NCBI GenBank assembly: GCA_023145125.1
Contig: JAGLEK010000039.1
Coordinates: 1-8,647 of the forward strand
DNA from: Bacteroidales bacterium
GTDB taxonomy: Bacteria; Bacteroidota; Bacteroidia; Bacteroidales; B18-G4
Direction of reading: 5' to 3'
Length of the DNA: 8,647 bases
Part shown: positions 1 to 5,981 of the stretch, in pieces
Numbering within the stretch: position 1 is the stretch's first letter
How the letters are laid out: the number at the start of each line of letters is the position of its first letter
Translations under genes and position numbers: made by a program
Notes under the pieces: generated by a model
Told to the model about the DNA's origin: nothing
The model's input: only the letters and a program-made list of their open reading frames with translations
The model's database searches: none

Positions 1-977
1 GCTTTATGCCCATCAACAAAAATAATATCGGGATGTTTGGCAATAACCTCTGTCAGGGCTTTATCAGGTATGTCAAAGGGTAAATATGGCATATACAGGA
101 CAATAACTTGAGTACCATAGGGCGAAAAAAGATTTTCAATAGCTGTAAAATAGTAATCATATATTTCGAAATCCGTTACATTATCATTGTACACCGCTTC
201 TCCTGATTTCCTGCTCTTCTGGCTATTTGTCAGATATAACGGCAAAATTTGAGGTACGATGAAAAATATTTTCACAAATTTCTTAAAACTCATCCCTACT
301 CCTTCTTTGCGGTACAAATCAATCAACTCAAAAGCACGATCGATCTTCACGGGCGGGTGAATGCTAACTTCATTTTCATCTTTACAAATATGAGCAGCCA
401 CCAGGGGAATATTTTCAGATAATATGGGAGGGTATGGAGATCTGGAGCGATTAAGCAACCCACTCCAACATCCAAGAATAACATATGTTGGTTTCAGTTT
501 GTCGAGCACTCCATGTTCTTTCAAGTTTTGAGCTTTCAGTAATGCATGGATATAAGAAAAAGAACTGACACCGTAATTGTAGGCAGGTATACTTAAGCTA
601 TCAGCAATTAATTGAGTAAACGTTTGTTCAGACTCAACTTCATCACCATAAGTATACGAACATCCCAGGGACAAAATACCCCCTGACCGGAAAGACGAAG
701 CATCCTCATGTTTGCCTATTCTGTATCCGAGCTTATGACTTTTTACATAAAAGCTGCGATCACGTATCGGGCCGGAAATATTAGGGGCAAAGTCAAATCC
801 GATAACCGGATCATATACATATGCTCCAACCGGCCAACGTCCGGGTTGGGATACTATTTTTCCAAGTTGATTATGAATTTGAATGGTAAAATAAATATTG
901 AAACCTATCAGTAACACAACGATAACAACAAACACATATAAGATATAATATAAATTCCTGGAGCTTAAATATTTCAT
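1..977 (-). CDS. Membrane-anchored SGNH/GDSL-like hydrolase family protein (partial, C-terminus off the left edge)
   Basis: The reading frame is open from the ATG at 975-977 to the window edge (325 full codons), so the C-terminus is missing. Residues 10-30 form one hydrophobic segment after a short Lys/Arg-bearing start. This predicts an N-in signal anchor with the rest in the periplasm. Residues 101-111 read ILSLGCSYTYG, a block I-like motif of SGNH hydrolases that places the nucleophile at Ser107. NYG at 134-136 could be the block II glycine. Where block III (GxND) is expected the protein has GCWS (169-172), so the oxyanion Asn is not evident. The last visible residues, VDGHK, may approach the block V Asp/His region. 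Related proteins act as acyl-ester hydrolases or acetyltransferases on glycans; the substrate here is unknown. It is divergent from the carbamoyltransferase gene, and such proteins often occur near carbamoyltransferase/SxtJ cassettes. No Shine-Dalgarno precedes the start. Family assignment is fairly good; activity is inferred. Confidence 0.72.
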   Translation of the reverse strand, partial: MKYLSSRNLYYILYVFVVIVVLLIGFNIYFTIQIHNQLGKIVSQPGRWPVGAYVYDPVIGFDFAPNISGPIRDRSFYVKSHKLGYRIGKHEDASSFRSGGILSLGCSYTYGDEVESEQTFTQLIADSLSIPAYNYGVSSFSYIHALLKAQNLKEHGVLDKLKPTYVILGCWSGLLNRSRSPYPPILSENIPLVAAHICKDENEVSIHPPVKIDRAFELIDLYRKEGVGMSFKKFVKIFFIVPQILPLYLTNSQKSRKSGEAVYNDNVTDFEIYDYYFTAIENLFSPYGTQVIVLYMPYLPFDIPDKALTEVIAKHPDIIFVDGHK

Positions 978-1239
978 GATACTTTGTGTTGAAACAAAAT
1001 AATGTGCAAGTTAACAATAAGTTTTTTATGCAGCAGCTTACGCTTTCAGGCAGCCTTCCCTAATTCAGGCGGGAATATATCAATACTAAAAATGACTACT
1101 TTTGATTCATCCGCGAAATTGATTGTTTAATACCTGAACACCCAATTAATTTTAAATCTAAAATACTGCAAGAGCATGGTTAATATTTTATATCAGATAA
1201 GATTTGACCTGCTTTAACTTCAAGAACTCTAAGCATTAA
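978..1239. other. Divergent intergenic region between the SGNH-like gene and the carbamoyltransferase gene
   Basis: This 262-bp AT-rich region must carry the start signals of both divergent genes. I see no conserved coding frame, RNA gene or strong inverted repeat in it. The only promoter-like match on the rightward strand is the TAnnTTTG sequence listed separately. On the leftward strand a near match (TATTTTG, one base short of TAnnTTTG spacing) lies shortly before the SGNH start and is too weak to call. Confidence 0.5.
1097..1104 (+). promoter_or_regulatory. Possible Bacteroidota -7 promoter element for the carbamoyltransferase operon
   Basis: TACTTTTG matches the Bacteroidota sigma-ABfr -7 consensus TAnnTTTG exactly. 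No clear TTTG -33 element is seen about 20 bp upstream. If used, the leader would be about 130 nt. In AT-rich DNA such an 8-mer can occur by chance, so this is only a candidate. Confidence 0.25.
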
Positions 1240-3105
1240 ATGAAGAAAATTTTAGGGATATCTGCTTTTTATCATGATTCAGCAGCCGCTATTACAGTTG
1301 GTGGAAAGATCATTGCTGCTGCCCAGGAAGAGCGTTTTACCAGGAAAAAGCATACACCGGATTTTCCAATACAAGCCATAAAATATTGTCTCGAAGAAGC
1401 CGGCCTTGAAATAGATGAGTTGGACAGCATTGTTTTTTACGATAAACCACTATTAAAATTTGAAAGACTTCTTGAAACCTACTATGCATTTGCACCCAGG
1501 GGCCTGGCATCATTTGTAAAAGCAATGCCTGTCTGGCTAAATGAAAAAATGTTCTTAAAAAAACAGATTTATGATGGACTTGCCGATGTAGGTAATTACA
1601 ATAAAAAAAAGATAAAACTACTTTTCACCGAGCACCATCTGTCGCATGCGGCAAGTGCTTTTTTCTGCTCTCCTTACAAAGATGCGGCCATATTAACTAT
1701 TGACGGAGTTGGTGAATGGAGCACTGCTTCTATTGGGGTGGGTAAAGGCAAGCACATTAAAATTCTCAAGGAGTTGCATTTTCCTCATTCTGTCGGACTG
1801 CTTTATAGTGCTTTTACTTACTTTCTTGGGTTTAAAGTTAATTCAGGAGAGTATAAGCTAATGGGACTTGCGCCTTATGGCAACCCGAATTCGGAACAAA
1901 CGCAAAAATTTATCGGGATAATAAAATCGAATTTAGTTGATGTTAAAGATGATGGTTCGATCTGGCTCAATCAATCCTATTTTAATTATGCTACCGGCCT
2001 GAGAATGGTAGATGATAAAAAATGGGGGAAACTGTTTTCCTTCCCAAGGAGAAAAGAAGAATCAAAACTCGAACAACACCATTGTAACCTGGCACTTGCC
2101 ATCCAGCAGATTACCGAAGAGATAGTTCTGAAAATGGCTGTAGAAGTTAAGCGCATCACGGGCTCCACTAATTTATGTATGGCAGGAGGTGTAGCTTTGA
2201 ATTGCGTTGTTAATGGCAAATTATTAGAAGAAAGGATTTTTGAAAACATCTACATACAACCCGCTGCCGGCGATGCCGGTGGTGCCTTAGGGGCGGCTCT
2301 GGCAACTCATTATCTTTACTATGAAGAGGAGCGGAAAACTGATGGTGTCAATGATATAATGCAAGGGGCCTACCTGGGCCCTGCCTTTTCGGATAAAGAA
2401 ATTGAATTTATGAACCGGAGGCATAAAGCTGTCAGTACCAAATATCATTCTTTTAATAGGCTGACAACAGACATTGCTTCTAAGTTAGCAGATGGCCAGG
2501 TTGTAGGTTGGTTTCAGGGAAGAATGGAATTTGGCCCCAGGGCCTTAGGCAACAGGAGTATTCTGGGGGACGCCAGAAATCCTGCAATGCAAAAAAAATT
2601 AAACCTGAAAATTAAAAAAAGAGAAGGATTCCGACCATTTGCCCCATCTGTGCTAATTGAAGATAGCCCGGAATACTTTGATCTGCATGCGAGTTCCCCT
2701 TATATGTTGCTGGTAGCACCTGTAAAGCCCGGCCGAAGAAAGAACCTACCCGGAAATTTTAGCGATCTGCCACTTTGGGAAAAGCTGTATCATGAGAGGA
2801 GTGATATTCAGGCAGTAACACATTTGGATTTTTCGGCACGAATTCAAACCGTTCATCAGGAAACAAACTTGAGATACTGGGAATTGATAAACGCCTTTAA
2901 AGAACTAACAGGATTTGGTATTGTTGTAAATACCAGCTTTAATGTGAGAGGCGAGCCCATAGTTTGTTCGCCATACGATGCCTATAAATGCTTTATGAGC
3001 ACCGAAATGGATTATTTGGTAATCAATGATTATATGTATTGCAAAACAGATCAACCCGATTGGCAAAACATAGAGAAATGGAGCATGAAATTTGAAATGG
3101 ATTAA
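1240..3105 (+). CDS. NodU/CmcH/SxtI-type O-carbamoyltransferase
   Basis: The 621-residue length is usual for the family that transfers a carbamoyl group from carbamoyl phosphate, via a carbamoyl-adenylate, to a hydroxyl of a sugar, antibiotic or toxin scaffold. The N-terminal Kae1/TobZ-like part opens with ILGISAFYHDSAAA (4-17). It carries the metal-binding EHHLSHA motif (131-137), DGVGEW (155-160), SGEYKLMGLAPYG (202-214) and AGGVALNC (315-322). The C-terminal domain shows FGPRALGNRSILGD (431-444), REGFRPFAPSVL (461-472) and VNTSFNVRGEPIVCSP (563-578). All hallmark motifs are present, so the enzyme should be active. The ATG follows an in-frame TAA directly, so no longer start is possible; no Shine-Dalgarno is seen. 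It is first of three co-directional genes with two small membrane proteins, as for sxtI in saxitoxin clusters. The acceptor cannot be read from sequence; an envelope glycan is my inference. Confidence 0.93.
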   Translation: MKKILGISAFYHDSAAAITVGGKIIAAAQEERFTRKKHTPDFPIQAIKYCLEEAGLEIDELDSIVFYDKPLLKFERLLETYYAFAPRGLASFVKAMPVWLNEKMFLKKQIYDGLADVGNYNKKKIKLLFTEHHLSHAASAFFCSPYKDAAILTIDGVGEWSTASIGVGKGKHIKILKELHFPHSVGLLYSAFTYFLGFKVNSGEYKLMGLAPYGNPNSEQTQKFIGIIKSNLVDVKDDGSIWLNQSYFNYATGLRMVDDKKWGKLFSFPRRKEESKLEQHHCNLALAIQQITEEIVLKMAVEVKRITGSTNLCMAGGVALNCVVNGKLLEERIFENIYIQPAAGDAGGALGAALATHYLYYEEERKTDGVNDIMQGAYLGPAFSDKEIEFMNRRHKAVSTKYHSFNRLTTDIASKLADGQVVGWFQGRMEFGPRALGNRSILGDARNPAMQKKLNLKIKKREGFRPFAPSVLIEDSPEYFDLHASSPYMLLVAPVKPGRRKNLPGNFSDLPLWEKLYHERSDIQAVTHLDFSARIQTVHQETNLRYWELINAFKELTGFGIVVNTSFNVRGEPIVCSPYDAYKCFMSTEMDYLVINDYMYCKTDQPDWQNIEKWSMKFEMD

Positions 3106-3122
3106 GTATTAATATTTCAATT

Positions 3123-3272
3123 ATGGAGTTTTTGAAGGACCTTTGGCACTTTATGCGGGAACGTAAAAAATATTGGCTGGCACCAATAATTATTTTCCTG
3201 CTACTGCTTGGCTTATTAATTGTTTTTGGCGGAGGAAGTGCAATGGCTCCTTTTATTTATTCCATTTTTTAA
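3123..3272 (+). CDS. DUF5989 family small membrane protein (SxtK-like)
   Basis: This 49-residue frame starts MEFLKDLWHFMRERKKYWL, continues into a hydrophobic stretch (about 20-35, PIIIFLLLLGLLIVF) and ends GGGSAMAPFIYSIF. That arrangement of an amphipathic basic N-terminus, a single membrane helix and an APFIY-x-x-F tail matches what I know of DUF5989 proteins, which sit between carbamoyltransferase and SxtJ genes in many bacteria. Positive charges before the helix predict the N-terminus in the cytoplasm. It begins 17 nt after the carbamoyltransferase stop and ends 9 nt before the SxtJ-family start, so the three are very likely one operon. Its biochemical role is unknown. A membrane anchor or partner for the carbamoyltransferase is an inference from the fixed gene order. 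It is short enough to be missed by default gene callers. Confidence 0.87.
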   Translation: MEFLKDLWHFMRERKKYWLAPIIIFLLLLGLLIVFGGGSAMAPFIYSIF

Positions 3273-3281
3273 TTCTGACAA

Positions 3282-3650
3282 ATGAAAAAGATCAAAACAG
3301 ATACCACTAAGACAATGCTGGTGATATCGTCCGGCTTTATTTTGATTTACTTAATATGGCACTGGGATTGGGCTATTTATACTGCATTGACAATTAGCTT
3401 AACAGGTGTTTTATCTGCTTATTTGAGCCGGAAAGTAGTTTTCCTTTGGATGAAGCTAAGCTGGCTGTTAAGCATGATTGTTCCCAATGTACTATTAGCC
3501 ATTGTTTTTTATTTGGTTTTATTTCCTGTATCCCTGGCAGCAAAGTTGTTACACTCTAAAACTCAGCTAATTCTTAAAAATAAAACACAAAGCTTTTTTG
3601 TAGATTGCGATAAAGAATTTGACAAAGCGTCGTTTGAAAAACCCTTTTGA
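3282..3650 (+). CDS. SxtJ family membrane protein
   Basis: This 122-residue protein has a short basic N-terminus, three likely membrane segments (about 11-27, 30-49 and 60-90) and a polar C-terminal tail (91-122) ending FDKASFEKPF. Size, topology and the acidic-aromatic tail ending in F fit the SxtJ family, first named from saxitoxin gene clusters and common in glycan or secondary-metabolite loci beside carbamoyltransferases. Function is not established for the family. The gene lies 9 nt downstream of the DUF5989 gene and closes the operon. Its TGA stop is also the last three bases of a heptamer (CTTTTGA) in phase with the repeat array that follows, so the array starts right at the end of this gene. 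Assignment rests on context as much as on sequence. The alternative is a generic small membrane protein. Confidence 0.82.
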   Translation: MKKIKTDTTKTMLVISSGFILIYLIWHWDWAIYTALTISLTGVLSAYLSRKVVFLWMKLSWLLSMIVPNVLLAIVFYLVLFPVSLAAKLLHSKTQLILKNKTQSFFVDCDKEFDKASFEKPF

Positions 3651-3727
3651 TATCCGAAATCTGAAATCTGAAGTCTGAAATTCGATATTCGATATTCGAT
3701 ATACGATATTTGATATACGATATTCGA
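3651..3727. repeat. Tandem 7-bp repeat array (11 units, consensus about WATWYGA)
   Basis: Eleven consecutive heptamers run without a single phase slip. The first unit is TATCCGA. Units at 3658-3678 are of the AATCTGA/AGTCTGA type. Units from 3679 on are of the AATTCGA, TATTCGA, TATACGA and TATTTGA type. Every unit ends in GA, with C or T before it. The array fills almost the whole 82-bp gap between the converging SxtJ-family and gap genes: it abuts the SxtJ-family stop codon and ends 5 bp before the gap stop. It resembles the short tandem heptamer repeats known from cyanobacteria, and similar arrays occur between genes in Bacteroidota. No function is known. No separate stem-loop terminator is seen here, so the array may double as a transcription barrier, but that is speculation. 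Confidence 0.9.
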
Positions 3728-3732
3728 ATCCT

Positions 3733-4737
3733 CTAATTATCAAATTCCATTAACAAGGTAATAAGGTCAACCACCCTGTTTGAGTAACCCCATTCGTTAT
3801 CATACCAGTTCAGGGTTCTGACAATGCGTTTGCCAAGCACTTTGGTATACTCAGGGTCATAAATAGAGCTGTATGAATTCCCGACTATATCTGATGAGAC
3901 CACCTGGTCTTCAGAATAAAGCAGAATATTTTCCATGCCTTTGGTTTTGGATGCTATCCTGACCGCAGCGTGGATGTCGTCGATGGTAACATCTTTTTCT
4001 ACTTCTATCACAAGGTCGACAACGGAACCATCAGGCACCGGTACCCTGGAAGCCATTCCGTCAAGTTTCCCTTTCAGTGCAGGGATCACCATGCCAACTG
4101 CTTTAGCAGCACCGGTGGTGGTTGGAATGATATTCTCAGCTGCAGCACGGCCACGGCGCCAATCTTTATGTGGCACATCAGCAAGGCGCTGGTCGTTTGT
4201 ATATGCGTGGGTGGTTGTCATCAGCCCTTCCTTGATACCGAATGCATCATTCAGGACTTTTGCCATAGGCGCCAGGCAATTGGTTGTGCAGCTGGCATTG
4301 GAAATAATCCGGTGCTCAGGCTTGAGCTCATCATCGTTTACACCAAGTACAACTGTACAGTCGATCTCATCCTTTGCAGGCACGGTCAGGACAACCCTTT
4401 TGGCACCTGCCTTGAGGTGTGGTTCAAGGGTTTCCCTTGTACGGAAGATGCCTGTAGCTTCGACCACTACATCGATCTGCAGTTCTTTCCAGGGGAGCTC
4501 TTCCGGGTTGCGGATGCTGAGCATCTTGACTTTTTCATGCGGTGTAACCAGGTAATCATCTTCAAGAGTGATATCCTGGCCGAAACCCGACATTACTGTA
4601 TCATATTTTAAGAGGTATGCCAGCACCTCATCATCAAAAAGATCATTGATAGCTATCACATCAACATCTTCCCTTGCATTCAGGATCCTGAACACTGAGC
4701 GTCCGATCCTTCCAAATCCGTTTATAGCTACTCTCAT
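3733..4737 (-). CDS. gap: Glyceraldehyde-3-phosphate dehydrogenase, type I, NAD-dependent
   Basis: The 334-residue length is standard. It converts glyceraldehyde 3-phosphate, NAD and phosphate to 1,3-bisphosphoglycerate in cytosolic glycolysis (reverse in gluconeogenesis). The Rossmann motif INGFGRIGR is at 5-13. Asp32 after the second beta strand indicates NAD preference. The active-site motif SNASCTTNCLAP (146-157) gives the nucleophile Cys150. His177 (THAYT) is the general base. The S-loop with DWRRGRAAAENIIP (192-205), TTTGAAKA (206-213), Arg231 before VPVPDGS, and WYDNEWGYSNR (311-321) are all intact, so it should be fully active. It is the second gene of a leftward pair: its ATG overlaps the stop of the upstream GAPDH-like gene by 4 nt (ATGA). 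A perfect AGGAGG lies 6 nt upstream, unlike the other genes here. It converges on the SxtJ-family gene across the heptamer array. Confidence 0.97.
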   Translation of the reverse strand: MRVAINGFGRIGRSVFRILNAREDVDVIAINDLFDDEVLAYLLKYDTVMSGFGQDITLEDDYLVTPHEKVKMLSIRNPEELPWKELQIDVVVEATGIFRTRETLEPHLKAGAKRVVLTVPAKDEIDCTVVLGVNDDELKPEHRIISNASCTTNCLAPMAKVLNDAFGIKEGLMTTTHAYTNDQRLADVPHKDWRRGRAAAENIIPTTTGAAKAVGMVIPALKGKLDGMASRVPVPDGSVVDLVIEVEKDVTIDDIHAAVRIASKTKGMENILLYSEDQVVSSDIVGNSYSSIYDPEYTKVLGKRIVRTLNWYDNEWGYSNRVVDLITLLMEFDN

Positions 4738-5756
4738 TGCGAGCCTCCTTTCTTATCCAATTCATTATATGCTACAATAACATCGATGATCCGGCTCGCC
4801 GTGGCGAGTGCAGTATGGTACCATGTCAGTGTCTTTACCATCCTGGACGGAGACATCATGGTTGCCTGTGTATCAAAAACAACTGAGTGCCTGTCGCCGA
4901 TCACATCAGTCGATACAATGGGATCATTCACAACACGTACTGTCTGCGGGTTCTTTTCAGCAAATTCAACGACAGCTTCATTCACCTGTTCTTTTGTGAT
5001 CCCGCTATTTTTCAATACGGTGGTAAGGTCAAGCAGTGAGCCATTCGGCACCGGCACGTTCAGGGCTGATCCTTCAATGCGTCCTTTGAACTCAGGCATT
5101 ACGTGCTGGATCCAGCGGGGGCTCGGTGTTTCATTCGGAATAATGTTCTCCGCAGCTGAGCGGCTTCTCCTGAAATCTGTGCTTGCTTTATCACGCAGCG
5201 GCTGATCAGAAGTATATGAATGCACTGTGGTGAGCATGGCGTAATCAACACCAAATGCCTCCTCCAGCATTTTAAGGGTCAATGCGGCTGCATTTGTTGT
5301 GGCAGAACCGGCAGAAATAAGCTTATCTGAAGACTTCATGCTTTGCTCATTCACGCCCATTATCACGATCCTGTCAATCTCATCAACAGGCAATGTAGTA
5401 AGGACCACTCTTTTAGCGCCGGCTTTGAGGTGACGTTCCATGTCTGCCTTTGTTTTATATATCCCTGTTCCTTCTATCGCAACATCCACATCCAGCATAT
5501 CCCACAGAACATCACCGGGCTCCATGCTTTTTCTCTCGATCATCCTGGCCTTACCGTTTGAGGAAACAAGGAAGTTCCCTTCAAGCTTCACGTCAATACC
5601 GCCTTTTGTTTCTGCCTTCAGCAGGTATTCAAGGATCTCCGGACGGCCCAGGTCAGCGATGGCTACGATCTCTATACGGTCATCATCAAGGCACAGCCGG
5701 TATATATGGCGGCCAACCTCTCCGAATCCCATAATTCCAACTCGAATCTTGTCCAT
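4734..5756 (-). CDS. GAPDH paralogue lacking the catalytic cysteine (predicted pseudoenzyme)
   Basis: This 340-residue protein aligns with the adjacent GAPDH over its whole length but has lost key catalytic residues. The NAD-binding half is kept: GFGEVGR (10-16), Asp35, EGTGIYKT (95-102). At the active site ISAGSATTNAAA (147-158) replaces ISNASCTTNCLA, so the nucleophile Cys150 becomes Ala152. His179 and the S-loop (HSYTSDQ, FRRSRSAAENIIP) remain. The phosphate-binding TTTGAAKA becomes NETPSPRW (208-215), the Arg before VPVP becomes Asn233, and WYDNEWGYS becomes WYHTALATA (312-320). Erythrose-4-phosphate dehydrogenase also needs the cysteine, so that is not an alternative. The frame is intact with normal codons, so this looks like a maintained protein, not a decaying copy. 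It is first in the operon and overlaps gap by 4 nt. I infer a regulatory or structural partner of GAPDH, possibly in mixed tetramers, since interface-forming S-loop residues are conserved. The start lacks a Shine-Dalgarno. Confidence 0.9.
   Translation of the reverse strand: MDKIRVGIMGFGEVGRHIYRLCLDDDRIEIVAIADLGRPEILEYLLKAETKGGIDVKLEGNFLVSSNGKARMIERKSMEPGDVLWDMLDVDVAIEGTGIYKTKADMERHLKAGAKRVVLTTLPVDEIDRIVIMGVNEQSMKSSDKLISAGSATTNAAALTLKMLEEAFGVDYAMLTTVHSYTSDQPLRDKASTDFRRSRSAAENIIPNETPSPRWIQHVMPEFKGRIEGSALNVPVPNGSLLDLTTVLKNSGITKEQVNEAVVEFAEKNPQTVRVVNDPIVSTDVIGDRHSVVFDTQATMMSPSRMVKTLTWYHTALATASRIIDVIVAYNELDKKGGSQ
4744..4749 (-). promoter_or_regulatory. Strong Shine-Dalgarno sequence of gap inside the end of the upstream gene
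   Basis: On the minus strand AGGAGG is followed by 6 nt (CTCGCA) and the gap ATG. It lies within the Lys-Lys-Gly-Gly-Ser-Gln codons that end the upstream GAPDH-like gene. Other starts in this window have no such motif. Together with the ATGA overlap it suggests translational coupling, although Bacteroidota ribosomes generally make little use of Shine-Dalgarno pairing. Confidence 0.7.
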
Positions 5757-5784
5757 ATCTTAAAATTTATCGATTAATATTTCA

Positions 5785-5800
5785 CCTGAAAACGTTCAGG
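5785..5800. promoter_or_regulatory. Inverted repeat upstream of the GAPDH-like/gap pair
   Basis: CCTGAA, a 4-nt spacer and TTCAGG form a perfect 6-bp inverted repeat, 28 nt before the ATG of the leftward GAPDH-like gene. It would be in the mRNA leader if the -7 candidate at 5868-5875 is used. It could be a leader hairpin or an operator for a regulator of central metabolism. No family can be assigned. Confidence 0.4.
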
Positions 5801-5867
5801 CATATAATTTATTCTTCACACTATAATATGAAACGGTTTTATACCCTTTTGGTTCATTTAAGGATTG

Positions 5868-5875
5868 CAAAAATA
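5868..5875 (-). promoter_or_regulatory. Possible -7 promoter element for the GAPDH-like/gap operon
   Basis: On the minus strand TATTTTTG is an exact match to the Bacteroidota TAnnTTTG -7 consensus. It predicts a leader of about 100 nt carrying the inverted repeat at 5785-5800. No clear TTTG -33 box is visible upstream, so confidence is modest. Confidence 0.35.
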
Positions 5876-5968
5876 ATATTAATAATTATGCTTGAGGTGT
5901 TAATAATGTGTAAATTTTCAATGATCCGCCCAAAGCAAGAAAATCAGCTGACTTTCAATAAATAATAC

Positions 5969-5976
5969 TAATTTTG
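5969..5976 (+). promoter_or_regulatory. -7 promoter element of lepA, very close to the start codon
   Basis: TAATTTTG matches TAnnTTTG exactly and ends 5 nt before the lepA ATG (5982). Transcription starting a few bases downstream of such a box would begin at or next to the ATG, giving a leaderless or nearly leaderless mRNA. No convincing -33 TTTG is seen at the expected distance. Confidence 0.45.
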
Positions 5977-5981
5977 CAGCA

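Noticed and set aside
708..914. A 68-codon plus-strand frame
   Set aside because: It lies within the leftward SGNH-like gene, which has a clear anchor and a block I motif; the plus-strand frame has neither.
1198..1206. TAAGATTTG as the -7 promoter box of the carbamoyltransferase gene
   Set aside because: It has three bases between TA and TTTG where the consensus has two, and no -33 box is at the right distance.
978..1239. Gene remnant or small RNA in the divergent intergenic region
   Set aside because: No frame with recognisable residues and no strong stem-loop was found by eye.
3651..3727. CRISPR array
   Set aside because: Units are 7 bp, contiguous and without spacers, and no cas gene is present.
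3935..4611. Two long open frames (over 200 codons) on the plus strand antisense to gap
   Set aside because: They lie wholly inside the GAPDH gene on the other strand, overlap each other in different frames and show no family motif. The GAPDH frame explains the conservation.
4797..4821. A double frameshift in the GAPDH paralogue as the cause of WYHTALATA replacing WYDNEWGYS
   Set aside because: Reading the same bases in the other two frames does not restore the NEWGY segment, and the flanking residues align in frame on both sides, so these are substitutions.
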